Positions 41,801 to 51,233 are shown, counted from the stretch's first letter. The stretch is 64,000 bases of DNA from VXYL01 sp965200375 (GCA_965200375.1 OZ241353.1:744001-808000), one strand, 5' to 3'. The notes: generated by a model from the letters alone, not told the origin. Made by a program: numbers and translations.

Positions 41801-43102
41801 ATGGGCAGCGTGACGGCAAATCGAGAGCGTTTGGCAACGCTGCGCGACCTCCTGCGCGGGAACTTGGACTTCCACGGCGCACCCGGCCCACGCTCCGCGC
41901 ACGGCTGGCATCCGTTCCCGGCGAAGTTCCCGCCGCAGCTGCCGGCGCACTTCGTCGAACGCCTTTCGGCACCGGACGACGTAGTGCTCGATCCGATGCT
42001 CGGCTCCGGCACGACGATCTTGGAAGCCGTTCGTCTGCGCCGCCGCGCGGTGGGTTGCGACATCGACCCCTTGGCGCGGCTCATCACCGAGGCCAAGTTG
42101 ACGCGCCTGGACCCCGTGGCCATGCTTTGCCTCGGCAGGGCGGTGGTGGACGACGCCAGACGCAGCTTCTTCGCCGAGCCCAACAGGCTCGACGCCTTGC
42201 TGGCGCAACGCTTCGACGGCAAGACGAGAGCCTTCGTGGACTACTGGTTCTTGCCCGCGCAGCAACGGGAGCTGGTCGCGCTGCTGAACGCCATTGAAGA
42301 CCGGGCACCACAAGCGTCCGCGCCCCAAGGGGCGTTGAAGTTCCTGCACATGGTGTTCTCGTCCACCATCATCGCCAAGTCGGGCGGCGTGTCGCTGGCC
42401 CGGGACCTGGCGCACACGCGCCCGCATCGGGTGCTGGATAAGCAGCCGAAGTGCGCGTTCGACGAGTTCGCCAAGCGTTTGCATCTGGTGTTGGCCACGC
42501 ACTGCGCCACCGAACCCTGCGGCGATGTGCGGATCCTGGCAGCCAGCGCCGCCGACACCGGCCTGCCGACACGGTCGGTGGACCTGGTCGTCACTTCGCC
42601 GCCTTACGCGAACAACGCCATCGACTACATGCGGGCGCACAAGTTTTCGCTGGTGTGGCTGGGCTGGAAGATTGGCGAGCTGACGGACATTCGTGCGCGT
42701 TGTCTGGGCCACGAGGCGAAGACCCAACGTGCGTGGAGCGATCTGCCAGAGCAGTGCGAACGCACCATCTGCCGACTGGCGGACGCGGACGATCGCAAAG
42801 CCACGGCCTTGCGGCGCTACTTCGGGGAAATGTCCGCGGTCGTCGCGGAAATGCATCGCGTACTGAAGCCCGGCAAGGCTGCCATTATCGTGGTGGGCAG
42901 TTCCAACCTCCGTGGCATCGACGTGGAAACCCACAAGGGCATTGCCGCTCTCGGCGTGGCCGCAGGGTTCCAGCTCGCCCACATCGGCGTGCGCCGTCTG
43001 GACCGGAACAGACGCATGATGCCGGCGCGATGGCGTGAGAACGGCAAGTCGCAGATCGAGCAGCGCATGCACGAAGAGCGCGTGATCGGATTGTTGAAGT
43101 GA
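41801..43102 (+). CDS. DNA methyltransferase, N4/N6 type (DPxxGSGTT...SPPY)
   Basis: 433 residues. SAM motif VVLDPMLGSGTTILEAVRL at 62-80, catalytic TSPPYANNAIDY with SPPY at 266-269, and a late motif HRVLKPGKAAIIVVGSSNLRG. The N-terminal HGWHPFPAKFPPQL is typical of a large group of stand-alone DNA methylases often encoded with helicases in defence loci. It shares domain order with the methylase at 39244 but is clearly divergent, so the two may modify different strands or sites of one asymmetric sequence. ATG at 41801. Downstream lies a remnant of the sbcD-like 3' end, then the SMC-like gene. Confidence 0.88.
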   Translation: MGSVTANRERLATLRDLLRGNLDFHGAPGPRSAHGWHPFPAKFPPQLPAHFVERLSAPDDVVLDPMLGSGTTILEAVRLRRRAVGCDIDPLARLITEAKLTRLDPVAMLCLGRAVVDDARRSFFAEPNRLDALLAQRFDGKTRAFVDYWFLPAQQRELVALLNAIEDRAPQASAPQGALKFLHMVFSSTIIAKSGGVSLARDLAHTRPHRVLDKQPKCAFDEFAKRLHLVLATHCATEPCGDVRILAASAADTGLPTRSVDLVVTSPPYANNAIDYMRAHKFSLVWLGWKIGELTDIRARCLGHEAKTQRAWSDLPEQCERTICRLADADDRKATALRRYFGEMSAVVAEMHRVLKPGKAAIIVVGSSNLRGIDVETHKGIAALGVAAGFQLAHIGVRRLDRNRRMMPARWRENGKSQIEQRMHEERVIGLLK

Positions 43103-43126
43103 GTCGGTGGCAGTTGGTCGCGCTCG

Positions 43127-43188
43127 GACGGAAACGCCACTTCCTGGTGCATCTCTACCGGCTGCTTCACGGGGTCGACCGATGGTGA
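43127..43188 (+). pseudogene. Truncated 3' end of an SbcD-like gene
   Basis: The frame reading RKRHFLVHLYRLLHGVDRW then TGA (43186-43188) matches the C-terminus of the SbcD-like protein (ERALHHLYRLMRDAA). It overlaps the start of the SMC-like gene (ATG 43182), repeating the overlap seen at 39093-39097. Together with the remnant at 39095 it shows that a block of about 4 kb sits between two diverged copies of the same sbcD-SMC junction. Confidence 0.65.
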
Positions 43189-46100
43189 TGTGGATTCGAC
43201 GGTTGGATGTCGCAGACTGCGCCGGCATCGCGCAGGCCAGCGTCGCGCTTGAGCCGGGCTTGAACGTGTTGCATGGGCCGAACGAGCTCGGCAAGTCGAC
43301 GCTGGCGAAGGCGATTCGCGCTGCCCTGCTGCTGCCAGCGACTTCCAGCGCTGGGCAGGCGCTGCGCTCCTGGAACGTGGATGCGGCTCCGCAGGTGACG
43401 CTCACGCTAGAGGAAGAGGCGCAGCGCATCTGGCGCGTGCAGAAACGCTTCGGCCCCAGCGGCGCCCGCAGCTACTTGGAGTTTTCCCGCGATGGCGAGG
43501 CGTTTTCCCAGGACGGCAGCGGGCGCGAAGTGGAAGGAGCGCTGCAGAACATCCTGCGCTGGGGCATCGATCCGCCCGGCGGCAAACGCGGCGCACGGGG
43601 TATGCCGTCCTCCTTCATCGCCACGGCGCTGCTCGGCGACCAGAGCGCCATTGAAGCCATCCTCGGCGCCAGCCTGGACGGCGACCTCAACGACTCCGGG
43701 CGCGATCGCCTCACCGAAGCGCTGCAGGCCCTTGCCGAAGACCCGCGCTTCAAGCGGGTGCTTGCCTCGGTGCAGGAAAAGGTGGACGAGGCGTTCACCA
43801 GAACGGGCCGCAGAAGCAGCGGGCGCTCTTCGCCTTGGAGCAAGTTGCGCGAGGAGCGCAGCGATGCTGAAAAACGCGAGCAAGACGTCCGCCAAGAAGT
43901 GGAGCAAAGCGAAGCGGCAAGGGAGCGAGTTCGGGAACTGAGCGAGCAGCTGCTCGAAGCGGATGCCGAAGCGGAACGGGCCACTGCCGCCCTCAAGGCG
44001 GCCCAAGAGCGAGAAGCGGCAACACAAGCGCTAGACGTAGCCGAGAAGCAACTGCGGCAAGCCACCTGCAAAGTTCGCGGTGTCGAGCGGAAACAAGCCG
44101 AGGTGGACGCAACGCAGCAGGAAGCCGCCGCCCTGCGCGACGCCCATGCTCTCGCCGAACGCGCTGTCCTGGAAGCGGAACCGCGCGCCAAAGAGGCCCG
44201 CGATCGAGTCCTGCAATTGGCCTCCGGAGACGCGGAACAAGGTCGCCAGCTGCGCCTTCAGGAAGCGCAGAACCAGCGCCTGCATCTGCAACAGCGGTTG
44301 ACGACCTTGGCCGCATCAGTGAAACAAGCGCAAGATCTGGCTGCCAGCGAAGCGGCCGTTGCTGCCAAGGCCGCGGACGTCGAGCAGCGCACCAAGGCGC
44401 TCGCCGATCAGCGCAAGCTGCTCGCAGAGGCGCGTTCCGCCACCGATGCGGACAAGGAGCGGTTGGCCGAGCTTGGGCGGGAGCGCGACTGTGCCCGCTA
44501 CCGGCTCGCCGTGGCGAAGGCCGACAAGTCCAAGGCAGTCTTGGCCGCCATCACCGAGCACATGGCGGCCGCAAAGGCCTTCACGGCGCAAGCCGAAGCA
44601 AAATGCGCCGAAGCGAGAGCGCTGCGAGCACCGGCCAAGGCGGAACTCAAGCGGTTGCGGCAGCTGGACGAAGACCATCGCGTGGCGCGGGCGAAGCTGG
44701 CGGTCGGTTTGACGGTGGACATCACGCCCGAGCGCGCCGGCCAAGCCGAGCTGACCATCGACGGCGAGGCCAGGCAGCGTCGCTATGCCGCCGGCGAACG
44801 CCTTGCCTATCAAGCCGAGCGCGAGCTGCGGCTGACGCTCGACGGCGTCGGCGCCATCGAAGTGCGCGGCGGCGGACGCGATCGGCAACGCGAGGCGCAG
44901 GCCGCCGCGGAGCGTTGGCAGGCCGAAGCAGCGCCGATCTTCGCTCGCGCGGGATTGGACGCGATAGAGGGCATCGACGCGCTTGCAGCCAAGGCCGAGA
45001 CCGCCGACCGTCTCATTGCAGAGGCTGCGAAACTCGACAGCGAAGCCACGCAGGAACGTCTGCGCGGCGAAGGCGGCGACGCTGCCGAACACGCCGCCGC
45101 CATTGCGAACGCCGAAGCGGAGCAGTCTCGAATGGCCATTGCCAAATGGCTGGAGGCGGGCGTTTCTCTAGACGAGGTTCTCAGCAGATACGACGTCACT
45201 CGCAGCGAAGCGGTGGTTGCGCAAGAAGCCGAAACGCTGCAAAAACAGGTGAACGACCGCGACGCGCTTCGCATCAGGCTGGCGACGGAAGTTGAACTGG
45301 AAGACAAGGCGCTCGCAACCGCCAAGGCGCAGCTGGCCAGCGACCAACAGGCGCTCTCTGATTCCATGCCGCAAGACGAGGACTGGCGCCGCTTGCTGAC
45401 CGAGGGCGAGTCCGAAAAGCAGAAGCTCGCAGACGACCTGCAAGCCCAGGATGCGGCCATCAAGGCGATCAACGCGGAGGCCACCGCGGAGGCGGAACAA
45501 GCCAAGGCCGAGCAGACCAGGCTTGAGAAGGAACTGGCAACCAAGCGCAAGGAACGCGACGACCTTGCCGAGCGCTTGCAGACCAAGAAGACGCAGCTTG
45601 CGCTTCTGCAGGGCGAAGCGAAAGTCTTGGAAGCTGGCGCGAAGCAGCTCGACATCGACGCCTTGCAGGCCGCAAGAGACGATCGGCTAGCGCAACTCGA
45701 AGCCTTGCCAGCCGCTGAACCGGACCTCCCTGCGGACGCGGACGAACTCGAACGCGAGGCGACTCGCGCCAGTGCCGTCGCCGCATCCACGCGCAGCGAA
45801 CTCGCCACGGCCCAAGGCGTGCTCAGCCAAGTGGGCGGGCAAGCCATCGAGGAACAGGCCGCCGATGCGCGGGAAGCACTCGCCGCAATCGACCGCCGCG
45901 AGCACGAACTCGAGGTGGACTACGGCGCCTGGAAGCTGTTGCACGAGACGCTGGCCGAAGCCGAGAAGGAAGACGCCGCCCACCTTGGCGATGCGCTGGT
46001 GAAGCCCGTCAGCGAGCGCATGAGCGAACTCACCGACGGCCGCTACGAAGAAGTGGGCATCGGCCCGCAGCTCGACGCAACCGGCATCCGTCTCGGCGGC

Positions 46101-46382
46101 GACGACCGCGACTTCAACGACGTGTCCGTAGGTACCCGCGAACAGATCGCCCTGCTGTTGCGTCTCTCCATCGCCGAAGCGCTGGAGAGCTTCTTGATTC
46201 TGGACGATCACTTGACCCAATCGGACCCGAAGCGCATGGCGTGGATCCGCAATCTGCTCGGCGAGGCGGCGAAGAACATCCAAGTGGTGGTGATGACCTG
46301 CCACCCGAACGCCTACCTCATCGGCGGCGAACACGCGGTGGACTTGACGCAGTGCATCACCAGGCACGACGTCGGCGCATGA
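43182..46382 (+). CDS. SbcC/Rad50-like SMC ATPase without zinc hook
   Basis: 1066 residues. Walker A is GPNELGKST at 32-40, near the N-terminus; two long Ala/Glu/Lys coiled-coil blocks follow; the C-terminal ATPase half has an ABC-like signature VSVGTREQIALLLRL and Walker B SFLILDDHLTQSDPKR. No CxxC zinc hook occurs anywhere; instead the apex is a beta-rich segment (VGLTVDITPERAGQAELTIDGEA... RLTLDGVGAIEVRGGG). This resembles YhaN-type rather than classical SbcC proteins. It should pair with the SbcD-like nuclease, its ancestral neighbour, to tether and process DNA ends using ATP. ATG at 43182 matches the truncated copy at 39095. Confidence 0.88.
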   Translation: MVMWIRRLDVADCAGIAQASVALEPGLNVLHGPNELGKSTLAKAIRAALLLPATSSAGQALRSWNVDAAPQVTLTLEEEAQRIWRVQKRFGPSGARSYLEFSRDGEAFSQDGSGREVEGALQNILRWGIDPPGGKRGARGMPSSFIATALLGDQSAIEAILGASLDGDLNDSGRDRLTEALQALAEDPRFKRVLASVQEKVDEAFTRTGRRSSGRSSPWSKLREERSDAEKREQDVRQEVEQSEAARERVRELSEQLLEADAEAERATAALKAAQEREAATQALDVAEKQLRQATCKVRGVERKQAEVDATQQEAAALRDAHALAERAVLEAEPRAKEARDRVLQLASGDAEQGRQLRLQEAQNQRLHLQQRLTTLAASVKQAQDLAASEAAVAAKAADVEQRTKALADQRKLLAEARSATDADKERLAELGRERDCARYRLAVAKADKSKAVLAAITEHMAAAKAFTAQAEAKCAEARALRAPAKAELKRLRQLDEDHRVARAKLAVGLTVDITPERAGQAELTIDGEARQRRYAAGERLAYQAERELRLTLDGVGAIEVRGGGRDRQREAQAAAERWQAEAAPIFARAGLDAIEGIDALAAKAETADRLIAEAAKLDSEATQERLRGEGGDAAEHAAAIANAEAEQSRMAIAKWLEAGVSLDEVLSRYDVTRSEAVVAQEAETLQKQVNDRDALRIRLATEVELEDKALATAKAQLASDQQALSDSMPQDEDWRRLLTEGESEKQKLADDLQAQDAAIKAINAEATAEAEQAKAEQTRLEKELATKRKERDDLAERLQTKKTQLALLQGEAKVLEAGAKQLDIDALQAARDDRLAQLEALPAAEPDLPADADELEREATRASAVAASTRSELATAQGVLSQVGGQAIEEQAADAREALAAIDRREHELEVDYGAWKLLHETLAEAEKEDAAHLGDALVKPVSERMSELTDGRYEEVGIGPQLDATGIRLGGDDRDFNDVSVGTREQIALLLRLSIAEALESFLILDDHLTQSDPKRMAWIRNLLGEAAKNIQVVVMTCHPNAYLIGGEHAVDLTQCITRHDVGA

Positions 46383-46437
46383 GCGCGAACCGGTGCATGT
46401 TGACGTGGATGGCGGTGCGGCAAGGTAGGATGCATCC

Positions 46438-48249
46438 ATGAACGACGCCACCAAACCGCCCGCGCCACCGCCCTACCCGGCCATTCCCTACGGCCGTGCC
46501 CACTTCAAGGGCATTCGCCAAGACGGTGCCCTGTACATCGACAAGACGCGCTTCCTGCACGAGCTTGAGAAGCATCGCTACGCTTTCTTCATCCGCCCGC
46601 GGCGCTTCGGCAAGAGCTGTTGGATTTCGTTGCTGGAGAGCTACTACGGGCGCCACGAGGCCGATGCCTTCGAGGCCGTATTCGACGGCACGCACATCGG
46701 CCGGGAGGCCACGCCCAATCGCAGCCGCCACGTGGTGCTGCGGTTCAACTTCTCCGCCTTCAACAACGCCCTCGAAACGCTGGAGCGCAACTTCGAGATC
46801 TACTGCGACATCAAGTTCGAGAGCGCACTGGCGCGGCATCCGGACCTCTTTCCGAGAGACGTGGCCAAGTCCCTGTGCGCCAAGCCCACCATCAACCACA
46901 AGCTCGGGGCGCTGTTCGACCACTGCCGGGACCACGGCATTCCGCTCTGCATTCTGATCGACGAGTACGACAACTTCGCCAACACCGTCCTCGCCGAGCG
47001 CGGCGCGGACGCCTACCACTCCTTCACCCACGGCAGCGGCTTCTACCGCAGCTTCTTCGCCACTCTGAAGGCCGGGGCGGAGACGGACAGCGTGGATCGG
47101 CTGTTCATAACCGGCGTCTCGCCGGTGACGATGGACGACGTCACCAGCGGCTTCAACATCGGCGCCAACATCAGCATGCTGCCGGAGTTCAACGAACTTC
47201 TGGGCTTCACCGAAGCGGAAGTGCGGGGGATGCTCGAGATGTACCGCGAGCGCGGCGTCTTCGACCAGGACGTGGACGAAGTGCTCGGCCTGATGCGCGA
47301 GTGGTACAACGGCTACCGCTTCTCCGAACGCGCCGAGAACGAGGTGTACAACACCGACATGGTGCTGTTCTACCTGTACCACTCCCTGCCGAACAAACCT
47401 GGCCCGCGGCGGCTGATCGACGCCAACGTGCGCATCGACTACACCAAGCTGCGCCATCTGCTACTCACCGAACGGCAGCTCAACGGCAACTTCGACCTGC
47501 TCGGCGAAGCCGCGAGCGGCGCGCGCATCGACTGCGAATTGGCCGAGAGTTTTCCCCTGGCGGAACTCACCCAGCGCGAGAACTTCCTGACGCTGATGCA
47601 CTGCTTCGGATTGCTGAGCATTCAGGGTGCCGAAGACGAGGTGGCCAACCTCGGCATCCCGAACCAAACCGTGCGGCAGTTGCTCTACGGCCATCTGCGC
47701 GGCGCCTACGGCGACACGGGCGTGTTCAAGCCGGACATCCTGGAGTTCCAACGGCTCACCCGCGAGATGGCGCGGCATGGCGAATGGCGCCCCTTCATCG
47801 ACGCCTTGGCCCAAGGTGTGCGCGAGCAAACCGGCATCCGCGACTACCTGCAGGGCGAGAAGGCGGTGCAGAGCTTCCTCGCCGCGTACCTGAGCGTCGC
47901 CGGCTACTTCGTTCTGCACACCGAGTTCGAGCTCTCAAAGGCCTACGCGGACTTGGTGGCGGTTCCGCTCACGGCCTGGTTTTCGGCAATGCGGCATGGG
48001 TACGTGATCGAACTGAAGTATCTGGGGCGGGCGGTGCAAGACGAGTCGCGAGTCGCGGCGCTGGGCGAGCAGGCGGAGGCCCAGCTGCGCGGCTACCTGG
48101 CCGATGGACGTTTGCAGAAAGCGCACCCCGACGTCGCGTTCACCGGCGTGGCGCTGGTGTTCCGCGGCTGGGAACTGGCCTACGCCGCCGAAGTGACGGC
48201 TGGTCCGAGTCCGGCGACTGCATCCCGCTCGACGCCGCCTGGCGAGTAG
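46438..48249 (+). CDS. AAA-ATPase-like / PD-(D/E)XK nuclease-like protein
   Basis: 603 residues. The N-terminus is the AAA-ATPase-like signature: IPYGRAHFKGIRQDGALYIDKTRFLHELEK, then IRPRRFGKSCWISLLESYY (P-loop RRFGKS), Walker B LCILIDEYDNFAN and FITGVSPVTMDDVTSGFN. The C-terminal 130 residues fit the PDDEXK_9-type domain: GYFVLHTEFELSKAYADLVAVPL with GYVIELKYLGRAVQ (E-x-K). Many copies of this family occur in some genomes; roles are largely unknown, with toxin or mobile-element control suggested. It is 55 bp after the SMC-like gene and could be part of the same transcript or a separate rider. Confidence 0.87.
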   Translation: MNDATKPPAPPPYPAIPYGRAHFKGIRQDGALYIDKTRFLHELEKHRYAFFIRPRRFGKSCWISLLESYYGRHEADAFEAVFDGTHIGREATPNRSRHVVLRFNFSAFNNALETLERNFEIYCDIKFESALARHPDLFPRDVAKSLCAKPTINHKLGALFDHCRDHGIPLCILIDEYDNFANTVLAERGADAYHSFTHGSGFYRSFFATLKAGAETDSVDRLFITGVSPVTMDDVTSGFNIGANISMLPEFNELLGFTEAEVRGMLEMYRERGVFDQDVDEVLGLMREWYNGYRFSERAENEVYNTDMVLFYLYHSLPNKPGPRRLIDANVRIDYTKLRHLLLTERQLNGNFDLLGEAASGARIDCELAESFPLAELTQRENFLTLMHCFGLLSIQGAEDEVANLGIPNQTVRQLLYGHLRGAYGDTGVFKPDILEFQRLTREMARHGEWRPFIDALAQGVREQTGIRDYLQGEKAVQSFLAAYLSVAGYFVLHTEFELSKAYADLVAVPLTAWFSAMRHGYVIELKYLGRAVQDESRVAALGEQAEAQLRGYLADGRLQKAHPDVAFTGVALVFRGWELAYAAEVTAGPSPATASRSTPPGE

Positions 48250-48370
48250 TCCATCGGCGAGCGGGCCTGCTCCTGGGTCGCCTGCCTAGCTTCAAAGCCC
48301 AGCGCCGTTGTCGGATCACTCGCCGCCGATTGCCCGATTGGCAGCGGGCACAGCCGGCCCGCCGCAGTCC

Positions 48371-48391
48371 CGTGGCTGGCACGTAGCCACG
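48371..48391. terminator. Weak hairpin between convergent genes
   Basis: CGTGGCT (48371-48377), 7-nt loop, AGCCACG (48385-48391), between the ATPase gene and the convergent acyl-CoA synthetase gene. No T-tract; a possible bidirectional terminator. Confidence 0.3.
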
Positions 48392-48414
48392 CTTCCGCCG
48401 CCCTCTCTCTTAAA

Positions 48415-50247
48415 TTAGAAGCCAGCCTCCCCGGCGCGAATGGTGGCCAGATACTCGGCGTCCAAGGGTTCGTAGGCGGCGCTGCCGGGCTTCATCACGA
48501 ACACCGCGTCGTCGACGGCGTCGATGTCGTAGCCCTGGCGCATGAGGTCGCTTTTCACCATCTTGTAGGTGCCGGTGAGCGTCATGGCGCTCTGCAGGCG
48601 CAGGAACACCGGCCGGGCGAAGGGCGGCAGCTCGCGCTGGACGTGCTCCGCAAACGCCGTCAGATCCAACTCGCCGGCGCCCTCCTGCAAGCTGATGGCA
48701 GCCATCCCGGCGCGCCCGTCGGCACCGGGCACGGTCACGCCGTACACGTTGCAGAGCTCGATGCCCGGGAAGCCGCTCAGAATGTCGCCCACCTCGTTGG
48801 TGGAGACGTTCTCGGACTTCCAGCGGAAGGTGTCGCCGGTGCGGTCCACGAACTGGTAGTGCGCGTAGCCCAGGGCGTAGCCCACGTCTATTTCGCGGAT
48901 CAGGTCGCCGGTGTTGAACCAGGCGTCGCCGGCCTCGAAGGCGTCGCGGACGATCTTCTTCTCGGTGGCGGCCTGGTCCGTGTAGCCCTCGAAGGCCGCG
49001 TGGGGATTGATGTGGCCGAGCAGCAGGCCCGGATCGCCTTTCGCTACCTCGATGCAGCGGCCGGCCTGGTCGCGGACGATCTCGTCGGCGTCCACGTCGT
49101 AGCGCACCAGCGCCACCTTGGAGGCCGTCATGCCGATGGTGCAGTCCTTGTTCAGCAGGTTGGCGAAGGCCACGTTGCCTTCGCTGGCGCCGTAGAACTC
49201 GGTGATGCGCTTGATGCCGAACCGCTTCTTGAACCCCGGCCACACGTCCGGCCGCAGACCGTTGCCCATCATCGTCTCGAGGGGCGAATCGTGGTCGTCC
49301 GGCTTCGCCGGCAGGCTGTCCAGGTAGCGGCAGAGCTCCCCCACGTAGATGAAGCACGTGCAGCCGTGGGCGCGGATCTCCGGCAGGAACGCGCGGGCGG
49401 AGAAGCGGCGGCGCACGAACATGGACGCGCCGGTGGCGAAGGCCGCCCCGGCGCCGATCATGAGCCCCGTGCCGTGGTACAGCGGCAGGCAGATGTACAG
49501 GCGGTCCTTGGGCGTGCAGCGCAGCCCGGCCTTGCCGGCCAGCGCGGCGCTCGCCAGGTAGCGGCGATTGGAGAGCACCGCGGCCTTCGGCAGGCCGGTG
49601 GTGCCGGAGGTGAAGATGTACATGGCGGTTTCGCCGAGCGTGGTGGCCGCGGTGTCCGGCGGATTGGCGTCGGACGCCTCGCTGCTGCGGGCCGCGAAGT
49701 CGATGCACCAGTTGGCTGGCGCCGGGGCATCCGCGTTGTCCGCGTCCGGCAGCGCCAGATAGTCCTCTCCTTCCGCCAGCGGCAGCTCGTCCTTGACCTC
49801 TTCGATGGCGTGCTGCATTTCCGTGCCGAACACGCACTTTTTGGATTCGGTGACGGTGATGCAGTGGCTCAAGGGACGCTGCCGGAGGTTGGTGTTGACG
49901 AGGCCCGCGGTCACGCCGAGCTTGTTGGCCGCCATCAGCAGCGCCAGGAACTCGATGCGGTTCTCCATCATCACGCTCACCACGTCGCCGCGGGCGAGGC
50001 CGGAATCCTTGAGCGCCGCGGCGTAGCGGTTCGCCAGGGCGTTGAACTCGGCCCAGGTGACGCTCGAGGTGCTGCCGTTCGGCGCCGCGCAGACGATGGC
50101 CGTCTGTCCGCCGAGGCGCGCCGCGTTGCGTTCCACGGCGGCGGCCAGGCAATCCCGCTCCTCCAGCGGACGCGGCGCGAGGCCCCGCTTCAAGGCCAGA
50201 AGGGTAGGTACGTCTGCCAGCGCCGAGGCGACATCGCGCAGTCCCAT
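48415..50247 (-). CDS. Long/very-long-chain acyl-CoA synthetase (FATP-like)
   Basis: 610 residues, AMP-forming ligase of the FATP/very-long-chain class. Signature motifs: YIFTSGTTGLPKAAVLSN (P-loop-like AMP site), EFYGASEGNVAFAN, AWFNTGDLIREIDVGY and FVDRTGDTFRWKSENVSTNEV. It activates fatty, branched or steroid-side-chain acids to CoA esters. ATG at 50247 (MGLRDVASALADVPTL); a start at 50280 adds 11 residues of no clear value. Only 97 bp separate its start from the divergent MBL hydrolase gene. It could supply acyl-CoA for TesB, PhyH or PlsC, but nothing in the sequence links them directly. Confidence 0.9.
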   Translation of the reverse strand: MGLRDVASALADVPTLLALKRGLAPRPLEERDCLAAAVERNAARLGGQTAIVCAAPNGSTSSVTWAEFNALANRYAAALKDSGLARGDVVSVMMENRIEFLALLMAANKLGVTAGLVNTNLRQRPLSHCITVTESKKCVFGTEMQHAIEEVKDELPLAEGEDYLALPDADNADAPAPANWCIDFAARSSEASDANPPDTAATTLGETAMYIFTSGTTGLPKAAVLSNRRYLASAALAGKAGLRCTPKDRLYICLPLYHGTGLMIGAGAAFATGASMFVRRRFSARAFLPEIRAHGCTCFIYVGELCRYLDSLPAKPDDHDSPLETMMGNGLRPDVWPGFKKRFGIKRITEFYGASEGNVAFANLLNKDCTIGMTASKVALVRYDVDADEIVRDQAGRCIEVAKGDPGLLLGHINPHAAFEGYTDQAATEKKIVRDAFEAGDAWFNTGDLIREIDVGYALGYAHYQFVDRTGDTFRWKSENVSTNEVGDILSGFPGIELCNVYGVTVPGADGRAGMAAISLQEGAGELDLTAFAEHVQRELPPFARPVFLRLQSAMTLTGTYKMVKSDLMRQGYDIDAVDDAVFVMKPGSAAYEPLDAEYLATIRAGEAGF

Positions 50248-50344
50248 GGCGGCTCCAAGAGTGGGTTTGCCGCCAACCATAGCCAGCGGCGCCGGGAAAG
50301 GAAAGAATAGGCGGTACGGGGTAGCCAGCTAGCGGGAGGGAACG

Positions 50345-51202
50345 GTGAACGAAGTGTGGCGAATAGGCGACGTGAAGGTGAGCCGGGTGGTGGAGATGGA
50401 GGTCGCCGGCGGCACCCGCTTCATCCTGCCGGACGCAACGCGGGATGCCTGCCGGCCCTATCGCTGGATGCACCCCCACTTCATGGACGACGCCGGCAAT
50501 CTGGTGATGAGCATCCACGCTCTGGTGGTGGATACCGGCGTCTGCCGCATCGTCGTGGACACCTGCATCGGCAACGACAAGGAGCGCGACATCCCGGCTT
50601 GGAGCCACCTGCAAACCGGCTTCCTCGAGGACCTTGCCGCCGCCGGCTATGCCCGGGAGACCGTCGATACGGTGCTCTGCACGCACCTGCATGTGGACCA
50701 TGTGGGCTGGAACACCATGCTGGTGGACGGCCAGTGGCTGCCGACGTTCCCGAACGCCCGCTATCTGGTGGCCGAGCAGGAGTGGAGCTACTGGCGGGAC
50801 GTGGCGGCGAGCGGCCCGGTGCTGGCGGACTCGGTGCGGCCGGTGATCGACGCCGGCCTGGTGGACTTCGTGCCGACGGACCACCGGCTGTGCGAGGAAG
50901 TGTGGCTGGAACCGACGCCGGGACACACCCCGGGGCACGTCAGCGTGCGCATCGCCTCGGCCGGCGAGCAGGCGCTCATCACCGGCGACTGCATCCACCA
51001 TCCCTGCCAGATGACGCGCCCGGACTGGTGCTCCTCCGCGGACTACGACCAGGCCGCCGCCCGCCGCACCCGGGAGGCGCTGCTCGAACGCCACGCGGAC
51101 GGCGACACGCTGGTGATCGGCACCCACTTCGCCACCCCCACGGCCGGCTACGTGAAGCGCCGCGACGGCGGCGGCTACTGGCTGGAGACCGTCGTCGGCT
51201 AG
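50345..51202 (+). CDS. MBL-fold metallohydrolase
   Basis: 285 residues. Metal-binding HxHxDH in LCTHLHVDHVGWNTM, later His in TPGHTPGHVSVRI and Asp in LITGDCIHH, with a terminal His in IGTHFATP: the standard two-zinc beta-lactamase-fold set. Length and the PNARYLVAEQEWSYW segment fit the lactonase/quorum-quencher-like and general hydrolase subgroup. GTG at 50345 has a GGGAGGG ribosome-binding site. Divergent from the acyl-CoA synthetase. The substrate is unknown. Confidence 0.87.
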   Translation: MNEVWRIGDVKVSRVVEMEVAGGTRFILPDATRDACRPYRWMHPHFMDDAGNLVMSIHALVVDTGVCRIVVDTCIGNDKERDIPAWSHLQTGFLEDLAAAGYARETVDTVLCTHLHVDHVGWNTMLVDGQWLPTFPNARYLVAEQEWSYWRDVAASGPVLADSVRPVIDAGLVDFVPTDHRLCEEVWLEPTPGHTPGHVSVRIASAGEQALITGDCIHHPCQMTRPDWCSSADYDQAAARRTREALLERHADGDTLVIGTHFATPTAGYVKRRDGGGYWLETVVG

Positions 51203-51233
51203 CGCTTTCCTTGACGGGAGGGCGACGGCGGCC

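Noticed and set aside
34912..48249. DISARM, BREX or Lamassu system
   Set aside because: No DUF1998 (DrmB), DrmC, BrxA/B/C or PglZ gene, and no LmuA-type partner is visible; only the helicase and SMC components are shared in type.
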